From HGM04593 sp045613945 (GTDB lineage: Bacteria > Bacteroidota > Bacteroidia > Bacteroidales > Bacteroidaceae), in contig JAZLBZ010000086.1 in NCBI GenBank assembly GCA_045613945.1, positions 1 through 64,000 on the forward strand: a DNA stretch of 64,000 nucleotides, given 5' to 3'. Positions 7,477 to 15,356 of this stretch are shown piece after piece. Within the stretch, counting starts at the first letter, position 1. Each line of letters begins with the position of its first letter. A program made the translations under genes and the position numbers. The notes under the pieces were generated by a model that saw only the letters and a program-made list of their open reading frames with translations, did no database searches and was not told the DNA's origin.

Positions 7477-8967
7477 TTAACGCTCAAGGAGATAGAGGTT
7501 CACACTAACACCCTCCTTGATGTCATTCCAACCGACAGGTGCTCCATTGATACATGTAGGCTCACAGAGTGTGAATTTCCTGTTACCAACAGTAACATAA
7601 CCGCCCTTTACATCGCCCTTGAACTCAACGCCCACAAGCACATGACCGGGAACAAACACCAGGACTGCATCGAGCCCAAGAATATCCCTCACCAGGCGCG
7701 AGAAGAGCACGCTCCTGTCATCACAGTCGTTAACACTGTAAAAGAGCGCCTCATCGGGGAAAAAGACACGGTCGCCGCCCCAGACCTCATCGTCGCGCTT
7801 ATACTCAAAGCCGGTCTGCACAAGGTTGAGTATGCGGTTCACAGCCTCAACCTCGCTCATACCCTCAATAGCACTCTCAATAGCAGGGTAAAGTTCGGCA
7901 GCAACACCCGGGTCCATAGGAGTATTGGCATACATGGCCCAACGTGTGTACATGTTCTCACCAATCATTGAAGTAGGCACAGTGCTGTAGAAGTCGAGCA
8001 TATTCTTGTTCACTGTAACCTCCACGCCAAATCCGGGATAGTCGACCGCTGCAAAGGCGTGTTTTTGAGCCGGAGCAAAGGCCAGTTGCTGGGCACCCGC
8101 AACAATAAGCGACAGCGGAGCCTCATTGTCAAAAGCGGCATCACATATATTAAGACTGTGCGGCAGCGTCTCCATAGCATAGTAGCGTACCTCGTCAATG
8201 AGGAAGAATGGCTGCTCATACACATAGTGGCGGCTGGCATAGAGCATATACAGCCTTGAGCCATCCTTTGCCAGCCTCATCTTGTAGCCCGATGACATAT
8301 AAAGATAGGCCATCAGCAAAGTCGCGCTGTTGGCATCGCTTCCATATATCTCTTTTGAAAGCGCATCGAGCATATTGATATATGCCCAATCGCTCAGGCA
8401 CAGCCTCTCGCGGAGTTCCAAGCAATCAACAATCATATTGTCGTGCGATGGAGCCGACATTCTCTCCAGTGCATCGGCAATGGCATTCTCGTCAAGAGCA
8501 CGCAGCGCCACCCTGTCCTTGAGGTCAAAACGCACAGCAACAGGTGTTCCAAAGAAACTGAACTTCACCCTCTTCTCAACCTTCACAGGGAGTGGCTCAA
8601 TGGGCTGGTATGGCTGTGGCTGCGGTTCCACCTTCACCGGCTCAATGACCACTGAAATCTTCACCGGTTCGTCATCAATGGGCAACACCTTCTCCTCATC
8701 GGGGATTGTTACAGGAGGCACAGGTGGCTCTTCGGGTGCCGGTTCGGGTTCATTACCCTCGAAAGTGTTCCATGCATTGCGTACAAAGTCAATATATTTC
8801 TTCATCGCCTTGCTCCTGAAATCCTCATAGTCCTTGTGCATTTCATTGCGTGAAGAGTTGAACCTCTTCATCATCTCGGCACGGAAATCGTCATAACCCT
8901 CCTCGCTCTGCGCGAAAATGGCAAGCGGCGCAACAGCCAACAGAAGAACAGTCAGAAAACGTCTCAT
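7477..8967 (-). CDS. Exported transglutaminase-like cysteine protein
   Basis: A 496-residue protein with a signal peptide (MRRFLTVLLLAVAPLAIFAQ). A charged helical stretch follows (25-65), then a Pro/Glu-rich linker (about 70-125). The C-terminal third has a transglutaminase-like core: NDCDDRSVLFSRLV with the putative catalytic Cys near 414, PGHVLVGVEF with the putative His near 442, and a later strand with CEPT. This fold makes or breaks isopeptide or peptide bonds, or cross-links; the substrate is not shown. The N-terminal DFRAEMMKRFNSSRNEMHKD resembles a coiled coil. It is the last gene of the leftward cluster that includes the caspase and the ECF sigma factor. Confidence 0.7.
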   Translation of the reverse strand: MRRFLTVLLLAVAPLAIFAQSEEGYDDFRAEMMKRFNSSRNEMHKDYEDFRSKAMKKYIDFVRNAWNTFEGNEPEPAPEEPPVPPVTIPDEEKVLPIDDEPVKISVVIEPVKVEPQPQPYQPIEPLPVKVEKRVKFSFFGTPVAVRFDLKDRVALRALDENAIADALERMSAPSHDNMIVDCLELRERLCLSDWAYINMLDALSKEIYGSDANSATLLMAYLYMSSGYKMRLAKDGSRLYMLYASRHYVYEQPFFLIDEVRYYAMETLPHSLNICDAAFDNEAPLSLIVAGAQQLAFAPAQKHAFAAVDYPGFGVEVTVNKNMLDFYSTVPTSMIGENMYTRWAMYANTPMDPGVAAELYPAIESAIEGMSEVEAVNRILNLVQTGFEYKRDDEVWGGDRVFFPDEALFYSVNDCDDRSVLFSRLVRDILGLDAVLVFVPGHVLVGVEFKGDVKGGYVTVGNRKFTLCEPTCINGAPVGWNDIKEGVSVNLYLLER

Positions 8968-8992
8968 AACTTATATCTTTAATTATCAATGT

Positions 8993-9550
8993 TCAATCTT
9001 TATCAATATTTTGCGAAACAGCATTCATGTAGTCACAGGCAATAACAACAAGCGCCTCATATACGTTGTCACATTTTCGTGTCAGGAGCATAATCTTCTT
9101 GGTTTCAAGATGCTTGAAACTTACAGAGACCGTAGGTTCCTGCACCTCATTCAGGGCAGGATCACCTATCTCCGTGTATGTCACAGTCTCTTGCAGCACT
9201 ATATAGCCGTCCTCCACCATTCTGTGATAGAGTTGGAGAGCAATGCTCTCTTTTGCATTAGCCAAAGCAACAAGAATCGCGCCCTGTGGCGTAGCAGCAG
9301 CCGAAGAGCCTTCAGAAATAACGTATTTAGGCGACAAGTTATCATCCACTTCCAAATACGCCTGATGCAGTTTTTCTACCTGCTCTTCGAGCGATGGCGC
9401 GTTTTTTTCAACAATCCACCCCTCTTTTGCCAGGCGCTTGGCCTCCTTGCGCACAATTTTTGAGTATTTCTTGCGCGGACCCTCGCCGTTCGCAGTCTGC
9501 ACACTCACTAAAAAAAGCAGTGCCAGAATGAGAAAAGACAAACGTTTCAT
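8993..9550 (-). CDS. Small exported protein, LPP20-like paralogue
   Basis: A 185-residue protein with a signal peptide ending near QTANG. It is a paralogue of the next gene upstream (9646-10323). Both begin their mature part with a pattern KI-RKEAK-x-K-x-GW-V-x-x-A-LE-Q. A later stretch with AILVALANAKESIALQLYH has the alternating Ala-rich helix seen in LPP20/FlgT-type proteins that scaffold at the cell envelope. The function is not known. Confidence 0.65.
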   Translation of the reverse strand: MKRLSFLILALLFLVSVQTANGEGPRKKYSKIVRKEAKRLAKEGWIVEKNAPSLEEQVEKLHQAYLEVDDNLSPKYVISEGSSAAATPQGAILVALANAKESIALQLYHRMVEDGYIVLQETVTYTEIGDPALNEVQEPTVSVSFKHLETKKIMLLTRKCDNVYEALVVIACDYMNAVSQNIDKD

Positions 9551-9645
9551 AGTTTAAAAATCAAGAAAGCCTTTCTTGCCTTCTATCCAATTGAAGACAA
9601 GAAAGGCTTATGTTTACCTGTTTCTAAAAGTACTCTGTGAAGGTA

Positions 9646-10323
9646 TTAGAACATCAGTTCCTCAAGTTTCTTGTGAAGGTTGTCGCCCTTCTTCTCAAGT
9701 TCCTTAACTACAGCCTTCTTTGCACTGTTCCAAGCAGCGTCGTTGTTGTAGAATATGCGTACAAGAACTTCGCAGTTGTCTCTCTTAAGTTCTCTGTAAG
9801 CCTCAACAACCGGAATTGTGCGACCGATAGACTGAGAAATCAGGTTCTTGCTTGCCATCACGGTCTGTGTGATTGAAGCAGCATCTTCTCTTGACAACTG
9901 GTCATTGGCAACAGTATTCTCAATCAAAGCAGTAATCTCTGTCTGAATCTGGCCTGCAAGAATCTGCTTTGCGAGTTCATTTGCCTGCATCTTTGCAGCA
10001 TCATAAGTTGCACCAACGCTCATTGCCTCTGCCATCAAATACTTTGGATAGCCCTCATCGTCATACTCGTACTGCAATACATATGAACGCTCAAACTGCT
10101 TCTCCAGTGGCAGAGCACCAGGAGTAACCAACCAACCCTGCTTCTTGTACTTCTTTGCCTCCTTGCGTGCAATCTTTGGAGCCTTCTTGTTTACCTGGTC
10201 CAAAGCCGCGCTTGTCTCTCTTTTCTTAGCCTTAAGTGCCGCTTTGTTATCATACTGTGACTGAGCAGAAACGCTGAATGTCAAACCCAGGCAGAATGCC
10301 ATGAACAATAAAATCTTTTTCAT
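9646..10323 (-). CDS. Small exported protein, LPP20-like paralogue
   Basis: A 225-residue exported protein with signal MKKILLFMAFCLGLTFSVSAQ. It shares with the 8993-9550 protein the block KIARKEAKKYKKQGWLVTPG, then an Ala-rich segment (AAKMQANELAKQILAGQIQTE) that fits LPP20-like helices. It carries an upstream motif (10414-10428) identical to the one before the ECF sigma gene, so it may be a direct sigma target. Exact function unknown. Confidence 0.65.
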   Translation of the reverse strand: MKKILLFMAFCLGLTFSVSAQSQYDNKAALKAKKRETSAALDQVNKKAPKIARKEAKKYKKQGWLVTPGALPLEKQFERSYVLQYEYDDEGYPKYLMAEAMSVGATYDAAKMQANELAKQILAGQIQTEITALIENTVANDQLSREDAASITQTVMASKNLISQSIGRTIPVVEAYRELKRDNCEVLVRIFYNNDAAWNSAKKAVVKELEKKGDNLHKKLEELMF

Positions 10324-10413
10324 AATTGTAAGTTTTTTAGTTATTGATTAATGTTTTCTAGTCATTTTCCCAAAGGCCCTCATTGCCTCTTTCTGTATGT
10401 TTAAGCGCAAGTT

Positions 10414-10428
10414 TACAAAAAGTAACCC
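10414..10428 (-). promoter_or_regulatory. Candidate ECF sigma target motif
   Basis: On the minus strand reads GGGTTACTTTTTGTA, 90-105 bp upstream of ATG 10323. The same 15 bases occur before the ECF sigma gene at 11772-11786 and I saw no other exact copy in the window. Confidence 0.5.
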
Positions 10429-10487
10429 ATAAAACAAGGACAAAATGATAAAATTTTTAAAATATTTTATTTTTTGACGTGTCAATA

Positions 10488-11084
10488 TCACGAAAATGCC
10501 CTCACCATCGACTCGGCCTCGTCCCTGTGTAGGCAGAATTCATCATCCTTCAGGTACTTCTTCAACTCTTTCAAAGCATCCCTCTCACAGTCGGCAATCA
10601 CCAAAAGGTAGATGTATGTCCAGCGCAGTTCGCTGTTCAGCAATTTCTCATACTTATACTCATACTCGGTCTCCTCGTCAAGCGCCTCCATCTTCTCATA
10701 CCCCTTGACAGCCTTGTTCGATTTCTTCAGTGCTGCGTCGGCAATGTCCAAAGCATCATAAAACTCACCATCATCCATCAACCGCTCAATCTCTGCCACC
10801 TCGGGCATCGCCGCCCTGAATGGCGCCATCGTTGGTGCCTCTATGCCAAGCTGCTCAATCACGCTTGCACCGCCGGGACCGCTGTGGAACACATCAGTGC
10901 TAACAACCGCAAGCGCAATGCAGGCCGCTGCCGACAATGCAACATACAACGTGCGCAGGTTATGTCTCTTGCCCCTCTCCCAAAGAGCAATCCTCTCAAT
11001 CTTGCCCTGTCGGCTGCCCAAGCGATCAATTATGCGCTTCTGGACATCATCGGCAGTCACTTTCTCTTCAAGAAATTTATCCAT
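10488..11084 (-). CDS. Single-pass membrane protein, probable anti-sigma partner
   Basis: A 198-residue protein that starts 6 bp after the ECF sigma stop codon. It has a soluble N-terminus (1-45), one transmembrane segment around residues 46-62 (LYVALSAAACIALAVVS), and a helical C-terminal part with a TPR-like look (EFYDALDIADAALKKSNKA, then DCERDALKELKKYLKDDEF). A cytoplasmic N-terminus that holds the sigma factor and an outer sensor part is the usual anti-sigma layout, but no ZAS motif is visible. The role is inferred from position and topology. Confidence 0.6.
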   Translation of the reverse strand: MDKFLEEKVTADDVQKRIIDRLGSRQGKIERIALWERGKRHNLRTLYVALSAAACIALAVVSTDVFHSGPGGASVIEQLGIEAPTMAPFRAAMPEVAEIERLMDDGEFYDALDIADAALKKSNKAVKGYEKMEALDEETEYEYKYEKLLNSELRWTYIYLLVIADCERDALKELKKYLKDDEFCLHRDEAESMVRAFS

Positions 11085-11090
11085 AGTCTA

Positions 11091-11744
11091 TCACACGTTA
11101 ATGTTACAATTCAAAAACTCATTAGTCACCTTCTCCTTCAGGGTTTTCAGGCACTTGTTCTTTGCCGTCTTCAGTCCGTCCTTGCTTGTATTCTCGCCCC
11201 TTGCGGCAAGTATCTCATCAAGTCCCATACCCTTGTAGTAGAACATTGTCAATATCTCTACACAACTTGGCGACATACGCGCAATGCACTCGTCCACAAT
11301 ACGCGTCTTCATCTCATCCACATCGTCGCACTCGCCCTCAATGGCAAACATCGCGTCGTGCACCGCCGGGTCATACACCTCGTTCCACCCGCTCTCATTC
11401 ACATCGCGCACCAGTTCCCTGAACTCAGTCCTTGCAAAAGCCATCAGGAATGTCGTGAGGCTGCAGGTCATCGGTTCATACGTGCCATTGCGCTGCTGCC
11501 TGCACACCACGCCGTCCACAGTTTTTATGCGCTTGTCCTCAATCTCGGTCCACAGTTTTATGAACGATGCCTGGAAAATCTCCTGCCTGCTCTCCTTGTC
11601 AAAGAATACCTCGTTGAAACTGCTGTCGAAATATCTCTTTGCAGCCCTGTAGAACCACTCCTCGACTTTTGCGTCGCGCCTCTGCAGGCCCTCCACCACC
11701 TCTATGTCACTGTAGGCTTTCTTGCCGCCCCAAAGAACTCTCAT
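11091..11744 (-). CDS. ECF-type RNA polymerase sigma factor
   Basis: Directs RNA polymerase to a small set of promoters. The 217-residue protein has a sigma2 region with FFDKESRQEIFQASFIKLW and a sigma4 region with RMSPSCVEILTMFYYKGMGL, followed by the recognition helix and KNKCLKTLKE. The start at 11744 is preceded by GGGTTACTTTTTGTA at 11772-11786, a motif shared with the 9646-10323 gene, so it may control its own gene. The membrane protein beside it is a likely anti-sigma factor. Confidence 0.85.
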   Translation of the reverse strand: MRVLWGGKKAYSDIEVVEGLQRRDAKVEEWFYRAAKRYFDSSFNEVFFDKESRQEIFQASFIKLWTEIEDKRIKTVDGVVCRQQRNGTYEPMTCSLTTFLMAFARTEFRELVRDVNESGWNEVYDPAVHDAMFAIEGECDDVDEMKTRIVDECIARMSPSCVEILTMFYYKGMGLDEILAARGENTSKDGLKTAKNKCLKTLKEKVTNEFLNCNINV

Positions 11745-11771
11745 TGCTTTCGTTAGTTAAATGACAGAATA

Positions 11772-11786
11772 TACAAAAAGTAACCC
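11772..11786 (-). promoter_or_regulatory. Candidate ECF sigma target motif, autoregulatory
   Basis: Minus-strand GGGTTACTTTTTGTA directly after the caspase stop codon and 28-42 bp before ATG 11744. That is a fitting distance for a -35 element. An A/T-rich spacer and TGTC follow. Confidence 0.5.
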
Positions 11787-12638
11787 TTATTTTGATATTT
11801 TTTTTGCACCGCTCACCACCGGAGTCTGTGGCAGCAGTCCCTTGTTCTCCTCCATAAACTTTGTCAGTCGTTGCTGCAACTCCTCGCTCTCAAGGTCAAA
11901 AACCCCTGCTCCAATCATGTAGAGGGCATAGGTGAGTTTGCCCACCTGCGGCTGGGACATCTCCATGTTCAACTGGAAAGGCTTGCAGGCACTAATTGTC
12001 AGCCACTGCTCGGTCACAGGCTCTGCCACCTGCTGCACATTGCTGTTGCGCGGCATGTTGAACTTCACGCCCACACCCCTTAGCGGCGCAATCTCCTCGC
12101 CGCATGTGCCATCGCCACTGTGGCAGGCATCAACCACCACAAGCAGTTCGCCATTGTCGCCAATGGCCTCTCTCACTGCAGTAAGACACACCGCCACCTC
12201 GTCATCGGTGAAGTGCTTGCTGCCGTCATCATTCTTGCCATACAGCATATAAGCATCGTAGGGAATCCACGACTCGTCCCACATCGCGTGCTTGCCGCTC
12301 CATTTGAGCGACTCGTCACCGTTGATGTCGGTAATCATCTGCCCATGCCCCGAGTAGTGAACATACACCACATCGCCCTTTTGGCAACGCGCTACCAGCG
12401 CAGCAAAGGCATCCACCATAGCCGCCTTTGTCGCCTGCGCATTCTTCAATGTCACCACATCGGTGTAGCCCATTGCCGCAAGCATCTCAAGCGCATAGTC
12501 AACATCCTTGTCGCCATTTATCTTGCCCCACGACTTGTCCTCTTGCTCGCCAAGCCCGAACACAAGCGCCCTCTTGCACTGCGCCTGCACAGCCACGCAG
12601 GCAAAAAGCATAAACAGGAAAAACAGAATCTTTTTCAT
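11787..12638 (-). CDS. Secreted caspase-like peptidase (C14)
   Basis: A 283-residue protein with signal peptide MKKILFFLFMLFACVAVQAQ. The caspase/metacaspase fold shows the catalytic pair His98 in YVHYSGHG and Cys172 in VVDACHSG, and the first strand RALVFGLG. Family members cut after basic or acidic residues; the specificity is not visible. The signal peptide puts it in the periplasm or outside. Its first 13 codons and leader are identical in DNA to those of the PEGA gene at 13221-15044 (60-bp repeat). The ECF sigma gene follows it directly. Confidence 0.85.
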   Translation of the reverse strand: MKKILFFLFMLFACVAVQAQCKRALVFGLGEQEDKSWGKINGDKDVDYALEMLAAMGYTDVVTLKNAQATKAAMVDAFAALVARCQKGDVVYVHYSGHGQMITDINGDESLKWSGKHAMWDESWIPYDAYMLYGKNDDGSKHFTDDEVAVCLTAVREAIGDNGELLVVVDACHSGDGTCGEEIAPLRGVGVKFNMPRNSNVQQVAEPVTEQWLTISACKPFQLNMEMSQPQVGKLTYALYMIGAGVFDLESEELQQRLTKFMEENKGLLPQTPVVSGAKKISK

Positions 12639-12661
12639 AGTATAATAGTTTTTTTATTTTT
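12602..12661. repeat. 60-bp perfect direct repeat, copy 1 (caspase start)
   Basis: Identical to 15008-15067. It covers the leader, start codon and first codons of the caspase gene. The second copy does the same for the PEGA/barrel gene. The segment between them is 2.4 kb. Confidence 0.85.
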
Positions 12662-12738
12662 TAAGCGTTAAAAGGAGATACTTCGCTTTGCTCAGTATGA
12701 CAAATAATATTTGGGACAACTGCTATATTATTACCATT

Positions 12739-13229
12739 ATCATTTATCAGAAAGAAGCGCAAAGACGTTTATACTCGTCAGGGATAGAAATCAATAGTTT
12801 ATATTGAGACCAATTCAATTGCGCACACACTGTATTCGCAATTGGATAAACCCTGTAAAACTGACGACACATTTCTAATTGTCGCACAGAAAAACCGCTA
12901 CCATATTCAGGTTCCAGTTTCTTTGCAAGATTCTTGAGCAGGTATGTACCATAATCGGCACGTTCCTTTCCCTTCTGTTCCTCCTCCTGTATGCGACGAC
13001 CAATTTTCCAGTACATCTGCACACGAGTGAAATCCACGCTCCTTACCGCATTTTGTCTTGCGGATGTGATTATCTCGCGCACCTCATTATACAGGCCATT
13101 AATATCTTGCATCTCTTTCATATCCATCTGCAATTGTCAAAGTTCGCCTTAAAATTACTATAACACCTTCAATCAGCCAAAAGGCACTGCGGTTATTTAG
13201 TGATAATTTTCAATCATTTATCAGAAAGA
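12739..13229. repeat. 17-bp direct repeats flanking a DUF1016 fragment
   Basis: ATCATTTATCAGAAAGA occurs at 12739-12755 and 13213-13229. Each copy carries the stop codon and last codons (...SF, stop) of the gene ending there: the DUF1016 fragment at 12747 and the PEGA/barrel gene at 13221. The fragment thus seems to have been inserted between two copies of the PEGA gene's tail. Confidence 0.65.
12747..13133 (-). pseudogene. Truncated DUF1016 (YhcG-type) N-terminal fragment
   Basis: A 128-residue frame matching the DUF1016 N-terminal domain: YNEVREIITSARQNA, VQMYWKIGRRIQEEEQKG, YGTYLLKNLAKKLEPEYG and FSVRQLEMCRQFYRVYP. Full-length relatives are about 340 residues and have a PD-(D/E)XK nuclease C-terminus. 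That half is missing. After LNWSQYKLLISI the frame ends with IPDEYKRLCASF, whose last codons come from a repeat shared with the neighbouring gene. It is probably non-functional and out of place among envelope genes. Confidence 0.8.
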
Positions 13230-15044
13230 GACACCAAGACCTACGTTCACAGAAAAACCAAACTTGTCAAAATCTGTAAACAATGAAGTTCCGATGTTAA
13301 TATTGAAATTCTTGTGCGGTTTTATCAAAAAGCCCAAATCAAACATCATCATATCATAATAATTATTAGGAAACTCATACGGTGTCCAATCTATGTAATA
13401 TACATAGCCAAGACCCGCATACAAATGAAATAGATTTGTTAATCGCTTTGTAAGACCTGCTGATATAGACGGAAGTGGTTCATCTGAAATAAAATCTATA
13501 GATGTTTTGGCATACCATCCCCAATTCATCGTCTGTCCAAACATCAATCCAATACCCGCTGTTTCTTCAACCGGGCTCTGTCCTCCTAAGAAGAAAACAT
13601 TTATAAACCACTTGGTATCTTTCTTCATGTGGAATACCATATCCATCTCATAGTTTTCCTCTATCTTCTGTTTCTTCTTCAAATAGCCCTTGTGCTTTAC
13701 GGTAATTGACTCCAGCGTCTCGGGCACCTCAAACAAGAATGTGCCATCCTCGCCCACTGTTGTACTCTCCTTGCCACCTGTGGCCTGCACTGTAGCACCC
13801 ACAACAGGGTAGCCGTTCTTGTCAATCACAACACCTGCGACCGTCTTGTTCTTAATGACACGGCGTGTACCATCGCTGTTATACATCACCGGAGCGTCAT
13901 CGTCAACAGTTGCAGCAACAGCCTCCTTTGCAACCTTTGCTGTTGTTTCCGCAGTTTTCGCGCTGCCTTTTGTCAATTCTACACTATACTCAGCCACCTC
14001 GTTCTCACGTATTGTAGCAGTTATAGTCTCGGTTCTGTAGCCAGGGTAAGAGAGTTCAACCTTTCTCTCACCAATAGAAAGACCGGTTATGAAATCGGGG
14101 GTCTCGCCATAGGCCTTGCCATCAATGACAATCTTTGCACCCAAAGGAGCAGAAGTCAGGGAGAGTTGTCCGGTAATAGGGGTAGGTTCCTGCAACTGCA
14201 ATGCAAAATCCTTACCCTCTTCAACAGTAATTGTCTCAACACTGCTCTTATGCGATGCCTTGCGGCACTCCACAACATATTTTCCGGGAGAGAGTTTGCC
14301 ACTCCACGAGCCTTCACCCACCTTCTCCTCGTCAATGTAAATCTCGGCACCGTCAACAGACGACAGCGTCACATTTGCAAAGTTGGGGCGCAGCGTAACC
14401 TTCTCCAGGTGCTTTGCATTGGGAGTGTCAAGCGTAATCATACCCTCACTCACATGATAGTTAGTAGAGATTATCTTGTAGGCATAGGCGCCAAGTTCCA
14501 TATTCTTTGCCGAACGGCCACCCTCGTCAAGTTTGCCATTGCCAAATGGTTTGTACTCATCGTCACTGTTCGCCTTCTTGTATGTGATGATTGCCTCGGA
14601 GTCGGCAGGCGAAATTTCGAACACAAGGAACTGTCGCTGTGTTGTCTTTGGCGCAACCGACAATGTCATCGCATATACCCTCGCCTGCTGTACAGTAGTG
14701 TTCAACTCATACGTCAAAGGCTTGTATCCCTCGCGGGTTATTGTCACGCGCATTGCATTGCGCTGCACATAGAGCCACACCTCGCCATTGACCTCCTTCA
14801 CGCGGCTCTCGCAATAACCGAAGTCGAACGAGTAGGCACGCAAATCGTCATCGGCAGCAGTAGAACTCAATTTAATAATTGAGAAAAACTCGCCGTTGCC
14901 GTCTTTTAATTTATAACGAGGGTCATTGGCAGTTGTGTCAAAAGGTTTCTCCTCGAAACTCTGCACACTTAACTCCCTGCCCTGTGCAAATGCACCGGCA
15001 ACCACCACAAAAAGCATAAACAGGAAAAACAGAATCTTTTTCAT
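13221..15044 (-). CDS. PEGA protein with carboxypeptidase-like domain and C-terminal barrel
   Basis: A 607-residue exported protein (signal MKKILFFLFMLFVVVAGAFAQ). Residues about 25-135 form a domain shared with the two PEGA proteins at 18778-22402 (FEEKPFDT, DGNGEFFSIIKL, FDFGYCESRVKEV, EVWLYVQRNAM). PEGA repeats follow at about 220-370 (AEIYIDEEKVGEGSWSGKL, GAKIVIDGKAYGETP). A carboxypeptidase-regulatory-like domain with GVVIDKNGYPVVGATV comes next, at about 415-480. The last 120 residues have aromatic-rich beta strands and end in Phe, typical of an outer-membrane barrel. PEGA domains are surface-associated. The exact role is unknown. Confidence 0.75.
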   Translation of the reverse strand: MKKILFFLFMLFVVVAGAFAQGRELSVQSFEEKPFDTTANDPRYKLKDGNGEFFSIIKLSSTAADDDLRAYSFDFGYCESRVKEVNGEVWLYVQRNAMRVTITREGYKPLTYELNTTVQQARVYAMTLSVAPKTTQRQFLVFEISPADSEAIITYKKANSDDEYKPFGNGKLDEGGRSAKNMELGAYAYKIISTNYHVSEGMITLDTPNAKHLEKVTLRPNFANVTLSSVDGAEIYIDEEKVGEGSWSGKLSPGKYVVECRKASHKSSVETITVEEGKDFALQLQEPTPITGQLSLTSAPLGAKIVIDGKAYGETPDFITGLSIGERKVELSYPGYRTETITATIRENEVAEYSVELTKGSAKTAETTAKVAKEAVAATVDDDAPVMYNSDGTRRVIKNKTVAGVVIDKNGYPVVGATVQATGGKESTTVGEDGTFLFEVPETLESITVKHKGYLKKKQKIEENYEMDMVFHMKKDTKWFINVFFLGGQSPVEETAGIGLMFGQTMNWGWYAKTSIDFISDEPLPSISAGLTKRLTNLFHLYAGLGYVYYIDWTPYEFPNNYYDMMMFDLGFLIKPHKNFNINIGTSLFTDFDKFGFSVNVGLGVSF

Positions 15045-15067
15045 AGTATAATAGTTTTTTTATTTTT
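15008..15067. repeat. 60-bp perfect direct repeat, copy 2 (PEGA gene start)
   Basis: Second copy of the 12602-12661 repeat. It covers the leader and first 13 codons of the PEGA/barrel gene. Confidence 0.85.
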
Positions 15068-15120
15068 ATTAGAAAGTAATACCAAAACCGGTACCGAACA
15101 CACCCAACTTTCAGTTTTCC

Positions 15121-15330
15121 GCTTTGACAACACTCGCTAATCGCGGTCCGCAGGGCACGACCTTCGGCCGTGCTTCGCGTGACCTATTGCTGCCGATGTT
15201 GTCGAACCCTCGGTTTAATATTTTTGCTTTGACAACATCCTCTTTCCGCAACCCACGCGGCACCTACTTCGCCGGTGCTTCGCGTGACCTATTGCTGCCG
15301 ATGTTGTCGAACCCTCGGTTTAATCAAACC
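15121..15330. repeat. Tandem 105-bp palindromic intergenic repeats
   Basis: Two units of about 105 bp (15121-15225 and 15226-15330) share a 50-bp identical end (15170-15219 and 15275-15324). In each unit, GACAACA(T/C) near the start is the reverse complement of GATGTTGTC near the end, so each can fold into a hairpin. This looks like a REP or MITE-type element, sited in the gap before the BACON gene's stop. Confidence 0.75.
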
Positions 15331-15356
15331 TCGGCTTTCACCTTTCAGCTTTCAGC

